The notes beneath the pieces were generated by a model. The model was not told the DNA's origin. It saw only the letters and a program-made list of their open reading frames with translations, and ran no database searches. Below are positions 1-9,115 of a stretch of DNA of 64,000 bases, piece by piece. The DNA is from Acinetobacter equi (GTDB lineage: Bacteria > Pseudomonadota > Gammaproteobacteria > Pseudomonadales > Moraxellaceae). A program made the position numbers and the translations under genes. Positions within the stretch are counted from its first letter, which is position 1. Each line of letters begins with the position of its first letter. The stretch is taken from positions 2,604,001-2,668,000 of the forward strand of contig NZ_CP012808.1 of assembly GCF_001307195.1 (NCBI RefSeq), given 5' to 3'.

Positions 1-997
1 TAAAATCATAATCATAACGAATTGAATATGCCTTTTCTTTGGGATTTAAAAAATCTGTTGCCCAAGCATCCATATACGTATTTGCTTCTCCACCACTTAA
101 ATATGGAAAACCTGTTTTCCCTGAATTATAAATATAGCCAGCAGTAAATTTATGGTTATCCACGCCTAAAGTTACTGCAATATTTCCATGATAATTATCG
201 ACTTCCCCAGCTAAACTTTCACCTGCATCAACAGTTCTGAAAATTCTAAAATCTGTAAATACATTATATTGTTCATCAATTTTATAATTATTTTTTATCC
301 AGAATGTGTATTGATTATAAATGTCATCCAAATTGGCATAAAAGAGACTTAATGTCGTTTCTGGTCGAATATCATAATAACCACCTGCATAAGTTAAACC
401 TGATGTTTCAACTGATTTATATTTTTGATTTGCACCTGAAAGCTTAATTTTTTCATAATTGGTTGAATCACGATGATTAACACGGTTTACATAGCCCGCT
501 TCTAATTTTAAGTTTTGAATCTCTTTAGATTCTAATGCGACACCACGATAAATTTGCGGTAATAATCTTGCCTGTGATCCAACTAAAACAGGATTTACAG
601 GAATAAATCCACCTACTTTTAGCTCAGTTTGAGAAAATTTTAATTTTCCTGCAATACTGCCTTTGGTAAAAGTTGATACAGGTTCTAAATCTGATTTTAA
701 TGGTGTTAAAGCTGTACCATAATATTGCTTATCTCCCCACAAATTAATACCACTGCCAATCAAAACATCTACACCAAAACCAACAGGACCTTCGGTAAAA
801 CCTGATTTTGCATTTAAAATAAAGCCTTGTACCCATTGTTTTGATGCCGGTTGAGTTGCATCATCGCCAACAAAATTTCGATCTAAATAAAAGTTCCTAG
901 CTGTAAAAGTTACATTACTATCTTCTACAAATGCAGCAAAGCTTACGCTTGGAAAAACTATAGTTGCACTCATTAAACCCAATATAAATTTTTTCAT
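1..997 (-). CDS. OprD-family outer-membrane porin, C-terminus cut by window edge
   Basis: Translating the minus strand from the ATG at 997 gives a cleavable signal peptide (MKKFILGLMSATIVFPSVSFA) followed by about 310 residues of alternating aromatic and polar beta-strand sequence. The early segments (FVEDSNVTFTARNFYLDRNF, then a WVQGFILNAKSGFT stretch) are typical of the OprD family, specific channels for amino acids and aromatic or other carboxylates. An AAGGA Shine-Dalgarno lies 8 bases before the start. The reading frame is open to base 1, so roughly the last quarter of a usual 400-440-residue porin lies outside the window. It follows the catabolic genes at 1226-8533 in the same direction after a 228-base spacer, so it probably admits the substrate of that pathway. 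The family call is firm; the substrate is unknown. Confidence 0.85.
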   Translation of the reverse strand, partial: MKKFILGLMSATIVFPSVSFAAFVEDSNVTFTARNFYLDRNFVGDDATQPASKQWVQGFILNAKSGFTEGPVGFGVDVLIGSGINLWGDKQYYGTALTPLKSDLEPVSTFTKGSIAGKLKFSQTELKVGGFIPVNPVLVGSQARLLPQIYRGVALESKEIQNLKLEAGYVNRVNHRDSTNYEKIKLSGANQKYKSVETSGLTYAGGYYDIRPETTLSLFYANLDDIYNQYTFWIKNNYKIDEQYNVFTDFRIFRTVDAGESLAGEVDNYHGNIAVTLGVDNHKFTAGYIYNSGKTGFPYLSGGEANTYMDAWATDFLNPKEKAYSIRYDYDF

Positions 998-1225
998 CGT
1001 CTTTTTCCTTAGACAAAAGTTCCATATTCCATTGATAATTAATCAATAGATTTTTAAAGTTTTAAGTTGTTTCAATTACTATCAATAGCAAAAAATTATC
1101 TAAATTTTAACTGTTCGCATTTCGATCATTCCTTAATTACGTATTGTTGATGAGTCCCTCTCATCACTATGTACTTTCAATTTTGAAAACTTGATTACGT
1201 ATAACCAAGTTTTCATAACGGCCAA
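998..1225. other. Spacer between porin and thioesterase genes with two hairpins
   Basis: This spacer has a 9-bp perfect inverted repeat (GAAAACTTG at 1185-1193, CAAGTTTTC at 1206-1214) just after the thioesterase stop, and a smaller one (TGATGAG at 1148-1154, CTCATCA at 1160-1166). The first could be a weak terminator for the upstream genes, though it lacks a clean U-run. The string ATTACGTAT occurs twice (near 1136 and 1194). The porin may therefore have its own promoter here. Confidence 0.4.
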
Positions 1226-1627
1226 CTAAACTAAAGTAAATACAGCAGTCGCTTTACCAACTGCTTTACCATTCTGATAAGCAATACTTTCAATATTGGA
1301 AATTTTCTTACCTTGACGAATGAAATAAACTTCAACATTCACCTTTTCAAGCGCACAAGGTCTTAAAAAAGCAATATTTAAAGAAACAGTTGCCGATGCC
1401 TTCCCTTCATAAGAAAGTAATGCAAATAATCCCATTGCATCATCTAGCATTGCGCACAGCATTCCACCTTGCAGATGTCCCATAGGATTGGCAAATTCAG
1501 GTTTTGCTTGATATTCCAAACTGAGTTTTATTTCAGTTTCATCAAATTTTAAAATTTGACCACCCAAATGCGTATGAATTGCTGGTGGTTTTAAATCATC
1601 AAGCACGTTCGAAACATTCTTTGTCAT
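1226..1627 (-). CDS. PaaI-type hotdog-fold acyl-CoA thioesterase
   Basis: This 133-residue protein has the size and pattern of single-domain hotdog thioesterases. The segment PMGHLQGGMLCAMLDDAMG (about residues 48-66) carries the HxxGG...D signature of the PaaI/YbgC-like group, in which the Asp/Glu on the long helix activates water to cleave the thioester. It starts six bases after the acyl-CoA dehydrogenase stop, so the two are surely cotranscribed. In this context it would release a free acid from an acyl-CoA intermediate or end product, or rescue CoA from dead-end esters. No thiolase gene is present in the cluster, which makes a productive role for the thioesterase more likely. The exact substrate cannot be read from the sequence. 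Confidence 0.82.
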   Translation of the reverse strand: MTKNVSNVLDDLKPPAIHTHLGGQILKFDETEIKLSLEYQAKPEFANPMGHLQGGMLCAMLDDAMGLFALLSYEGKASATVSLNIAFLRPCALEKVNVEVYFIRQGKKISNIESIAYQNGKAVGKATAVFTLV

Positions 1628-1633
1628 CTATTA

Positions 1634-3424
1634 TTACTCACCAAAATAGCTGTCTTTAAATTCTGTAATTACATCTCCTGCACTTCTTACAGTATGCGCA
1701 AGACCATAAATTTCAGATAAAATGACACGATGATAAAAACGAGCAGTTTCAATTTTTGCAGTTAAAAATGCTGTATTTTCAGATGGTGATGCTAATAATT
1801 CTTCTGCTTTAGATGCACTTTTTGCATGTTGCCAAGCACCAACAACAATACCCACTAACATTAGATATGGCACTGAAATTGAAAGTGCTTGTTTAGTCGA
1901 TTGCATGAATTGTGCTGCAATAAGTTGGCTATTATCTTCAAGTACCTGAATTGCAGCTGCAAACTCTTTTGCAATATCAGTTAATTGAGCTGATGCTTGT
2001 GTTTCTGCTAATGTTTCTTTCATTAACCCAATTAAAACAGCAAGATTTTTCCCTTGATCTTTAACAATTTTTCGACCGACTAAATCGGCTGCTTGAATGC
2101 CTGTTGTTCCTTCATAAATCACACTAATTACAGCATCACGTAAATACTGAGCAACACCCGTTTCCTCAATAAAGCCTAAACCACCATGCACTTGGATGCC
2201 TAAAGTTGTCGTTTTTAATGCTGTTTCTGTTGCCCATGCTTTAAATACAGGAATAAGTAAATCGACCAAACCTTGCTGATGCTTTCTCACATTCATATCA
2301 GCATGACGGAAGCTCATATCCTGTGCTTGGGCAATAAATAAAGATAAAGAGCGCATCGCTTCCACTTGTGCTTTCATTGTTAAAAGCATACGGCGTACGT
2401 CTGCATGTTCAATAATCGCTACAGGTTTAGCTGTTTCAACATCAACACCTTGTACTCGTTCACGTGCATAATCCAATGCCGCTTGATAAGAACGTTCAGT
2501 TAATGCAACACCTTCCATACCAACAGTTAAACGTGCCATGTTCATCATGACAAACATTGCAGCGAGACCTTTATTTTTCTCACCAACTAAATAACCAATC
2601 GCACCCTCATCATCACCATAAGCCATGACACATGTAGGACTCGCATGAATTCCTAACTTATGCTCAATTGATACACAACGTACATCATTGCGTTCACCTA
2701 ATGAACCATCCTCATTCACCAAAAACTTAGGAACAAGGAATAGTGAAATTCCACGTACACCTTCAGGTGCATCAGGTAATCGTGCTAAAACAAGATGAAT
2801 AATATTGTCTGTAAAATCATGCTCACCAAAAGTGATAAAGATTTTTTGACCATGAATACGGTATGAACCATCTGCTTGTTCAATTGCTTTAGTCTTTAAA
2901 GCACCCACATCTGAACCTGCACCAGGCTCAGTTAAATTCATGGTACCGCCCCATTCACCAGAAACAAGTTTAGGTAAATATTTTTGTTTTAACTCATCTG
3001 ATGCGGCATGACTAATTGCTTCAATAGCACCAATAGTCAAACCTGAACACATGACAAAAGATTTATTCGCCCCCATCATTATTTCATTGACTGCTGTCGA
3101 TAAAATATAAGGTAAACCTTGACCACCAAATTCAGGATCAAGTGAAATATTATTCCATCCCGCTTGAACAAATTGTTGATATGCTTCTTTGAATCCCTTT
3201 GGTGTAGTGACTTCACCCTGATTTATTTTTAGACCTTCACGATCACCACTTGCATTAATTGGATCTAGGATATTGGTCGCAAATTTACCAGCTTCATCCA
3301 AAATTGATTCGTATAAATCAACACTTAAATCTTCCAGACCAGAAAGTTGAGCCAATTGCTCTTGATCTAACAAATGATTAAAAATAAAGCTTAGATCATT
3401 TAGAGGTGCTTTGTAGCTGTTCAT
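1634..3424 (-). CDS. Acyl-CoA dehydrogenase, long form with C-terminal extension
   Basis: This 596-residue protein is a flavin-dependent acyl-CoA dehydrogenase of the long DmdC/FadE-like type: the usual N-terminal, beta-barrel and helical domains plus an extra C-terminal domain of about 130 residues. Visible landmarks are MNLTEPGAGSDVG (about residues 161-173, FAD/substrate contact) and VIYEGTTGIQA, where the Glu near residue 437 is at the catalytic-base position. It would introduce the alpha-beta double bond into the CoA ester made by the ligase encoded just upstream. The two genes overlap by four bases (ATGA), indicating translational coupling. DmdC relatives act on 3-methylmercaptopropionyl-CoA, but others act on aromatic or aliphatic esters, so the substrate is open. 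Confidence 0.88.
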   Translation of the reverse strand: MNSYKAPLNDLSFIFNHLLDQEQLAQLSGLEDLSVDLYESILDEAGKFATNILDPINASGDREGLKINQGEVTTPKGFKEAYQQFVQAGWNNISLDPEFGGQGLPYILSTAVNEIMMGANKSFVMCSGLTIGAIEAISHAASDELKQKYLPKLVSGEWGGTMNLTEPGAGSDVGALKTKAIEQADGSYRIHGQKIFITFGEHDFTDNIIHLVLARLPDAPEGVRGISLFLVPKFLVNEDGSLGERNDVRCVSIEHKLGIHASPTCVMAYGDDEGAIGYLVGEKNKGLAAMFVMMNMARLTVGMEGVALTERSYQAALDYARERVQGVDVETAKPVAIIEHADVRRMLLTMKAQVEAMRSLSLFIAQAQDMSFRHADMNVRKHQQGLVDLLIPVFKAWATETALKTTTLGIQVHGGLGFIEETGVAQYLRDAVISVIYEGTTGIQAADLVGRKIVKDQGKNLAVLIGLMKETLAETQASAQLTDIAKEFAAAIQVLEDNSQLIAAQFMQSTKQALSISVPYLMLVGIVVGAWQHAKSASKAEELLASPSENTAFLTAKIETARFYHRVILSEIYGLAHTVRSAGDVITEFKDSYFGE

Positions 3425-5076
3425 GCACTCATTTCCTTGTCTTGTAGTAAACGCCAGTTAATTTTTCCGCTTGCAGTTTTTGGAAGTTCTGCAACAAACT
3501 CGACCACTTTAGGTACCTTATATGCCGACATTTGTTCCCGACACCAAGTGGTTAATTCTTCTGAGGTCATTTGTTGATTATGTTTTAACACCACTATTGC
3601 TTTAACGCTTTCCCCACGGTCATTTTTACTACAAGGAATAATGCAGTTCTCTAAAACTTTTTCATTTTTATAAAGAATACTTTCAACTTCAGATGGCCAT
3701 ACTTTATAACCTGAAACATTAATCATGCGTTTCAAACGGTCAGCCATAAAGAAATAACCTTCTTCATCGTAATAACCGACATCTCCCGTTTTAAAGAAAC
3801 GTTTGCCATCATGTTCAATAAAGGCTTTTTCTGTAGCTTCAGGATTTTTCCAATAACCACTAAATAAGCAAGGGCTGGTCGATATAATTTCACCACTTTG
3901 GCGGACACCAAGTTCCTCACCTGTTTCAGGATCAACAATACGACTATCAACATCAAATAATGGAATTCCCAAACATTGACGCTTACCACGCCCATAAGGA
4001 TTCAGATGTACGCCTGCCGTCATTTCAGTCATTCCCCAACCCTCAATAAATTCAATACCTGTTAAAGTTTCAAAATCTTGAGCAATTGCATGTGGCATTC
4101 CAGTACCACCACCATAAACGCAAATAAATGATTTGAAATTAAATTGATTTACATTTGGCATTGCCAATAAATCTACAACCATTGTTGGAATACAGCACCA
4201 ATGTGTTAAAGCATGTTGATCAACCACCTGAGCAGCACATAAACGATCCCAACGGGTCATTAAATACGTGGTTGCACCTAACCAAATAGGTAAACACATT
4301 GCATTAATCATTCCTGTCACATGGAAAAATGGCGTTACAGCCAATACTTTTGCTGTGTTATTCCATGGACACCAATTAATTTGCGTTAAAATTTGGGCAA
4401 CTAGTGCACGATGACTCAACATGCATCCTTTTGGATGTGCTGTTGTACCTGATGTATATAAAATGACCGCAAGATCTTCACCATTTCTTGATGCTTTATA
4501 TTGAATCGGCTCATGTTTTAATGCAGTTTGTAAGTTAATAACATGATCATTTTCAATAACTAGAGCAGCATTTGTTACGGTTTCTGGAATTTGAAATTTT
4601 GTTTCAGTAAATAAGTCATCTGCATAACGTGCAGCAATGATGGTTGATAAACATGTGCTTTCACATAATGGTTCGAATTGATCTACAATTTCAGAGCCTA
4701 CAATGGCAATTTTAGATTCTGTATCTGTGATGTACCATTCCAATTCCAAGGTCTTATTCATTGGATTTACAGGAACAACAATGGCATCACAGCGTAATAC
4801 AGCATAGTAAGCAATAATAAAAGACACACTATTTTGCATACACAAAACAACGCAATCACCCGATTGAACATTTAATTGTGTTGATAAATATCCTGCAAAA
4901 CGTTCAATGCGTTCATTTAAAGTTGCATAGGTAATTTGGCTACCATAATAATTCACTGCAGATTTATCTGGATATCGTTGCGCACTGGTTTGTAAATGCT
5001 CATATACGCCAGTTTGTGGATATGACAATCCATGCGATAAATGACGTGGCCAATGATTAAAATGTAACTTACTCAT
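3421..5076 (-). CDS. AMP-forming acyl-CoA synthetase (fatty/aromatic acid CoA ligase)
   Basis: This 551-residue ANL-superfamily ligase activates a carboxylic acid to its CoA ester through an acyl-adenylate. Visible motifs are the P-loop-like ILYTSGTTAHPKGCMLSH (about residues 206-223), GWGMTEM (A5), the TGD of the TGDVGYYDEEGY segment, the hinge DRLKRMINVSGYKVWPSEVE and the C-terminal catalytic lysine in KTASGKINW (about residue 536). An upstream GAGGG eight bases before the ATG supports the start. It is the entry enzyme of the pathway encoded by this operon and overlaps the acyl-CoA dehydrogenase gene by four bases. The family includes medium/long-chain fatty-acid and cinnamate-type ligases; specificity is not evident. 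Confidence 0.88.
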   Translation of the reverse strand: MSKLHFNHWPRHLSHGLSYPQTGVYEHLQTSAQRYPDKSAVNYYGSQITYATLNERIERFAGYLSTQLNVQSGDCVVLCMQNSVSFIIAYYAVLRCDAIVVPVNPMNKTLELEWYITDTESKIAIVGSEIVDQFEPLCESTCLSTIIAARYADDLFTETKFQIPETVTNAALVIENDHVINLQTALKHEPIQYKASRNGEDLAVILYTSGTTAHPKGCMLSHRALVAQILTQINWCPWNNTAKVLAVTPFFHVTGMINAMCLPIWLGATTYLMTRWDRLCAAQVVDQHALTHWCCIPTMVVDLLAMPNVNQFNFKSFICVYGGGTGMPHAIAQDFETLTGIEFIEGWGMTEMTAGVHLNPYGRGKRQCLGIPLFDVDSRIVDPETGEELGVRQSGEIISTSPCLFSGYWKNPEATEKAFIEHDGKRFFKTGDVGYYDEEGYFFMADRLKRMINVSGYKVWPSEVESILYKNEKVLENCIIPCSKNDRGESVKAIVVLKHNQQMTSEELTTWCREQMSAYKVPKVVEFVAELPKTASGKINWRLLQDKEMSA

Positions 5077-5092
5077 TCTTTATTCCCTCAAA

Positions 5093-5124
5093 GATGCCGA
5101 TCTCATCTTCCTAATGTCGGCATC
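5093..5124. other. Intercistronic hairpin
   Basis: GATGCCGA (5093-5100) and TCGGCATC (5117-5124) form a perfect 8-bp inverted repeat between the bifunctional enzyme gene and the ligase gene. On the minus (coding) strand only TTTGA follows the stem, so it is more probably a processing or partial attenuation structure than a full terminator. Confidence 0.45.
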
Positions 5125-5146
5125 GTGTTATCCATTTCAAAAATAT

Positions 5147-7219
5147 TTATGCAACTTTTTTTGCTAATAATGTTGGAATTTGCCAAAAACTTGCATCACT
5201 ATATAAATCTTCTGCAAATTGCTGTATGCGATTTTTCATTACATCCAAGCCTTGCTGTTCTGCATAAAACATTGGACCACCTCTCCAACGAGGAAAGCCA
5301 TAACCCGCTAAATACACCACATCAATATCCGATGACCGTAATGCAATGCCTTCTTCCAATAAACGGAAACCTTCATTGGTTAATGCATAAATACAGCGTT
5401 CTACAATTTCTTCATTACTAAACGTTTTTGCTTCAATACCTTGTGCTTGACGGTAATCTTCAATCAGTTGAATTACTTCTGCATCTTGATCACCACGACG
5501 ATTCCCTTGGCTATAGTCATACCAACCTTTTTTCGTTTTCTGACCTAAGCGCTGTTGTTCAACCAATAAATCTGCAATGCCTGAGAATTTTTTATTTGGA
5601 TTCATCTTTAATTGTTGTTTACGAATCAAATACCCAATATCGTTCCCCGCCATATCACACATACGGAATGGCCCCATTGCCATTCCCCATTGTTCTAAAG
5701 CTTGGTCAATTTGATAAGGTGATGCACCAGCATCAATCAATAATCCTGCGATACGTAAATATTCATTCAACATACGATTGCCAATAAATCCATCACAGAC
5801 TCCAGCAACCACTGCAACTTTTCGAAGTCGTTTACCGATGTCTAAAGCGGTTACTAAAGTTTGTTGACTCGTCAATTCAGTACGTACAATTTCAAGTAAT
5901 GGCATAACCTGAGCTGGACTAAAAAAATGTAATCCCACCACGGCTTCAGGGCGTTTGGTAACTTTAGCTAACTCATTTAAATCTAATGTTGAGGTATTGC
6001 TTGCTAAAATTGCAGACTCAGGGAGATATTCATCCATTTTTTGTAAAACAGAGGTTTTAACTTCCCAATCTTCAAAAACAGCTTCAACAGCTAAATCAAC
6101 TTGAGAAAGTGCCGCATAATCTAAAGTAGTTGATAGATTTTTTTGAATATTTGTCGCTTTTTCTTCAGTTAAACGACCTTTGCTAATTTGTCCATCAAAA
6201 TACTGACCAATTAAACCTAAACCACGCTCTAAAGCTGCTTGATTATTTTCAATTAAAGTGACAGAAAAACCTGCATTTAAGAAGCAAATGGCAATTCCAC
6301 TCCCCATTGTTCCTGCACCAATGACAGCAACTTTTTGTACTGGCTGTGCTTGAATATTTTGAGCTAAATCTGGAATGTTTTTAATTTCACGTTCTGCAAA
6401 AAATGCATGTCTTAAACTTTTAGATTCAGCACTTTCAGTCAGCATCTTAAAAAGTTGTTGTTCTTTTAGAAATCCTGCTTGAAAGTTTTGTTCTATAGAT
6501 GCTTCAATCGCATCAATAATTGCATTTTGAACAACTGTATTTGTATGTTTTTTAAGTTGAGCTCGTTGATTTTCTAGGTGCTGAAGTAGTGCTTCATCTG
6601 ATTCGATATTTATATTTTTAATATGATAAACAGTACCTACAGATTGCGTTGCAAAAGCCAATGCTGCACTTAACACAGACTCTTCCGTCAAAACATCAAT
6701 CAATGCAGTTTCATTTAACGTATCTAATTTTAATGGCTTACCAGAAAGAATTGTATTTAATGCCCGCTCAACCCCAATATAACGTGGTAACAGTTGTGTC
6801 CCCGCAGCACCAGGTAATAAACCTAAATGTACTTCAGGAAGAGCTAGCTGACTTTTCTCATGAACAATTCGATGATGACATGCTAAAGCAAGTTCTAATC
6901 CACCACCGAATGCAACACCTGAAATTGCAGCAACAATAGGTTTCGATGCATTTGAGATTAAATCAAATAAATCGTGTAAAGATGGAAACTCTAAATGTAT
7001 TCCTTGTGAAAACTCATGAATATCTGCACCAGCACTAAATGCTTTTTCACCACCATATAAAATGATGCTTCGTATCTCATTATTTAACAATAATTGTTGT
7101 ATTGCCTGATATAAGTCATGACGCAATGCATGTGATAAAACATTTAATTTTTCAGTTTGAAAGTGAATGATTCCAATATTTTGACTGGTTTCAATACGAA
7201 CTTGCCCTTGAGTATTCAT
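5147..7219 (-). CDS. Bifunctional enoyl-CoA hydratase / 3-hydroxyacyl-CoA dehydrogenase
   Basis: The 690-residue product fuses an N-terminal crotonase domain (about 1-200) to an NAD-binding 3-hydroxyacyl-CoA dehydrogenase (from about 297, VAVIGAGTMGSGIA) with its C-terminal dimerisation domains. Both crotonase catalytic glutamates appear to be present, in GGGLELAL and in LPEVHLGLLPGAAGTQ. The dehydrogenase motif FFSPAQVMPLLEIV is also intact. It would hydrate the enoyl-CoA and oxidise the resulting 3-hydroxyacyl-CoA. It resembles the shorter peroxisomal/FadJ-like bifunctional enzymes rather than FadB of the FadBA complex, and no FadA partner is nearby. The first in-frame ATG (7225) directly abuts GGAAG, so the next ATG at 7219, with six-base spacing, is preferred. 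Confidence 0.87.
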   Translation of the reverse strand: MNTQGQVRIETSQNIGIIHFQTEKLNVLSHALRHDLYQAIQQLLLNNEIRSIILYGGEKAFSAGADIHEFSQGIHLEFPSLHDLFDLISNASKPIVAAISGVAFGGGLELALACHHRIVHEKSQLALPEVHLGLLPGAAGTQLLPRYIGVERALNTILSGKPLKLDTLNETALIDVLTEESVLSAALAFATQSVGTVYHIKNINIESDEALLQHLENQRAQLKKHTNTVVQNAIIDAIEASIEQNFQAGFLKEQQLFKMLTESAESKSLRHAFFAEREIKNIPDLAQNIQAQPVQKVAVIGAGTMGSGIAICFLNAGFSVTLIENNQAALERGLGLIGQYFDGQISKGRLTEEKATNIQKNLSTTLDYAALSQVDLAVEAVFEDWEVKTSVLQKMDEYLPESAILASNTSTLDLNELAKVTKRPEAVVGLHFFSPAQVMPLLEIVRTELTSQQTLVTALDIGKRLRKVAVVAGVCDGFIGNRMLNEYLRIAGLLIDAGASPYQIDQALEQWGMAMGPFRMCDMAGNDIGYLIRKQQLKMNPNKKFSGIADLLVEQQRLGQKTKKGWYDYSQGNRRGDQDAEVIQLIEDYRQAQGIEAKTFSNEEIVERCIYALTNEGFRLLEEGIALRSSDIDVVYLAGYGFPRWRGGPMFYAEQQGLDVMKNRIQQFAEDLYSDASFWQIPTLLAKKVA

Positions 7220-7258
7220 ATGCATCTTCCATTATTTAAAGCATCAAACAGTTTTCAC

Positions 7259-7288
7259 TTCAGCAAGAACATATTTATTCTTGCTGAA
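7259..7288. other. Intercistronic hairpin
   Basis: TTCAGCAAGAA (7259-7269) and TTCTTGCTGAA (7278-7288) make a perfect 11-bp stem between the importer gene and the bifunctional enzyme gene. There is no U-run on the minus strand after the stem. It may set differential mRNA stability within the operon or act as a weak terminator. Confidence 0.45.
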
Positions 7289-7303
7289 AATTTAGTTTAT
7301 TAA

Positions 7304-8533
7304 TTAAGAATTGATAGGATCTATGTTTTGACGTTTTTTCATCGTACTTAACAAAATCAGAATTAAAATTGCCGCCACAATAATTCCAGGAATTGAAGTC
7401 GCTATTAATCCTGTAGCTCCACTTCCCATAATTAAAACTTGTCCAGCAATTGCAGGACCCGCCATCGCACCAAAGCGACCAACAGTCATTGCAGTTCCGA
7501 CACCTGTACCACGAATTTTTGCTGGATAAATCTGACTACCTAAAGCATATAAAACCATTTGCCCGCCAATCGTAAAACAACCCACTAATGCAGCTGCAAA
7601 ATACATGGCATAAAGTGTTTCAAAAAGATTTAATGCCAACAACCCCAAAACAATGCCGCTATACATCAAAATAATGACGTGTTGCATTTTCCAACGATCA
7701 ACTAAGACACCTAAAATCACTGTTCCAAGAAATGCACCTAAAGAGAAAAACATCATGATGCTATTAGCTACTTTTTTCTCAAAACCAAGTTCCATAAATA
7801 ATGATGGCAACCAATTCAACAACATGTATACCACCATCATCGTGAAAAAATATCCAATCCATAACAAAATCGTTGGCGTACGAAAATGCTGATTAAATAA
7901 ATCTTTAAATGAAATTTGTGGCGTATTTTGCTGCTGATTTTGTGTTGCTAAAAATGCGCGTGACTCTGGTAAAAACCACATCATTAGTGGAATGACCAAT
8001 AATGGTAATATGCCACCAACATAAAAAATAACTTTCCAGTCTTCACTGAGTGATGTACTTGCGAGCAATGAAATAACTACGCCACCAATAGGCATACCAC
8101 AATACATTAAGGAAATTGCTCGGCCACGTGCTTTTTCACTTACTGCTTCAGAAGCTAAAGCAACTAAATTAGGTAATGCAGCACCCAATCCCACACCTGT
8201 CATAAATCTTGCAAATAGCAAGCCGTTATAAGTAGTCACAACCGCTGTTAGAATTGAAAAAATACCAAATAGTGCGACTGAAAATATTAGTATTTTCTTT
8301 CGACCAACCCGATCAGCTAAACGCCCACCAATTACACCACCTGGTAACAATCCTAAAATTGCTGCACTAAAGAACATTCCTAATGCACTTTTATCTAAAC
8401 TAAAATGCTCTCTAACTCCAGATGCTGCTACACCTGCAGATTGAAGATCAATCCCTTCAATCAATGCAATTAAAAAACAAATTAAAATTGTCATCACCAC
8501 ATTCTTTTGTGATGCATTTCCTTTGACATCCAT
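7304..8533 (-). CDS. MFS importer of the aromatic acid:H+ symporter (AAHS) type
   Basis: This polytopic protein of about 409 residues has twelve predicted membrane segments. Family features include an acidic first helix (LIALIEGIDLQSAG, as in PcaK/BenK/MhpT-type AAHS carriers), GGRLADRVGRKK in the loop between helices 2 and 3 and a second DR loop (GVLVDRWK). It probably imports an aromatic or related carboxylate with protons for the CoA ligase pathway encoded downstream. An in-frame ATG at 8566 has no Shine-Dalgarno, whereas the ATG at 8533 follows AAAGGA at nine bases, so 8533 is chosen. Its promoter lies in the spacer shared with the divergent MarR gene, which contains a perfect palindrome. 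Confidence 0.83.
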   Translation of the reverse strand: MDVKGNASQKNVVMTILICFLIALIEGIDLQSAGVAASGVREHFSLDKSALGMFFSAAILGLLPGGVIGGRLADRVGRKKILIFSVALFGIFSILTAVVTTYNGLLFARFMTGVGLGAALPNLVALASEAVSEKARGRAISLMYCGMPIGGVVISLLASTSLSEDWKVIFYVGGILPLLVIPLMMWFLPESRAFLATQNQQQNTPQISFKDLFNQHFRTPTILLWIGYFFTMMVVYMLLNWLPSLFMELGFEKKVANSIMMFFSLGAFLGTVILGVLVDRWKMQHVIILMYSGIVLGLLALNLFETLYAMYFAAALVGCFTIGGQMVLYALGSQIYPAKIRGTGVGTAMTVGRFGAMAGPAIAGQVLIMGSGATGLIATSIPGIIVAAILILILLSTMKKRQNIDPINS

Positions 8534-8598
8534 ACCAATATTTCCTTTTTTGTTTTTGGATTCCATTTAGTCACAAAAATAATCATTACAAAATTATT

Positions 8599-8614
8599 GT
8601 CAAGCTAACTTGAC
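8599..8614. promoter_or_regulatory. Probable MarR operator palindrome
   Basis: GTCAAG-CTAA-CTTGAC is a perfect 6-4-6 palindrome in the short region between the divergent importer and MarR genes. Length and symmetry fit the operator of a dimeric winged-helix MarR protein. The encoded regulator is the obvious candidate; this is inferred from position only. Confidence 0.55.
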
Positions 8615-8656
8615 GTTTTATAAATTAGCAAAAAGTCGTACATCAAAAGTAAAAAA

Positions 8657-9115
8657 ATGTTAATTTACACAACTCATCCTCATCTTTTAGACATAAAATT
8701 TATTGTGAAATCATTACGACTTTTACTTCGTTCCCGCCTTGAATGGGTAGAAGATCGCCTTATGGCGAGTGCTGAAAAAAATGGATATGGCTATGTATCA
8801 CCTTCAATGGCAAGGCTTTATAGCTATTTAGGAAATGAGCCTATTCCTATGTCTGAGCTTGCAAGACGTTTAAAAATTTCAAGGCAAGCTGTTCATCAGT
8901 TAGTCGCTGAAGGTATTAATTCTGACTTTCTAACTTTGATTAATTCGCCACATGATAAGCGAATAAAATTAGTAATGTTTTCGACAAACGGTAAAGAGAT
9001 GGCAAATACAGCACTTGCTGAACTTAGAAAAATTGAAATAGAACTTGAAAGTTCTATCGGTTCTGAAAATGTTCAGGAATTAAGAAGAATTCTTGAGCTA
9101 GATTGGCCAACCTAA
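8657..9115 (+). CDS. MarR-family transcriptional regulator
   Basis: This 152-residue protein has the winged-helix layout of MarR proteins: a helical start, the helix-turn-helix PMSELARRLKISRQAVHQLV (about 78-97), then a wing containing SPHDKRIKLV, the usual DxR position, and C-terminal dimerisation helices. It is transcribed divergently from the importer-ligase operon and presumably represses it until an acid or CoA-ester ligand binds, as in HcaR, BadR and CouR-type regulators. No good Shine-Dalgarno precedes the ATG at 8657; a GTG near 8705 is an alternative. The family is clear and the ligand is unknown. Confidence 0.85.
   Translation: MLIYTTHPHLLDIKFIVKSLRLLLRSRLEWVEDRLMASAEKNGYGYVSPSMARLYSYLGNEPIPMSELARRLKISRQAVHQLVAEGINSDFLTLINSPHDKRIKLVMFSTNGKEMANTALAELRKIEIELESSIGSENVQELRRILELDWPT

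Noticed and set aside
1136..1202. Repeated ATTACGTAT strings before the porin gene
   Set aside because: Two short AT-rich copies are not enough to claim an operator; no relation to the MarR palindrome was seen.
3732..3995. Open frame antisense to the CoA ligase, and many similar ones (for example 5125-5421, 6649-6939, 21292-21549, 46964-47152)
   Set aside because: They lie inside well-supported genes, have no ribosome site or family similarity and have compositions expected of shadow frames.
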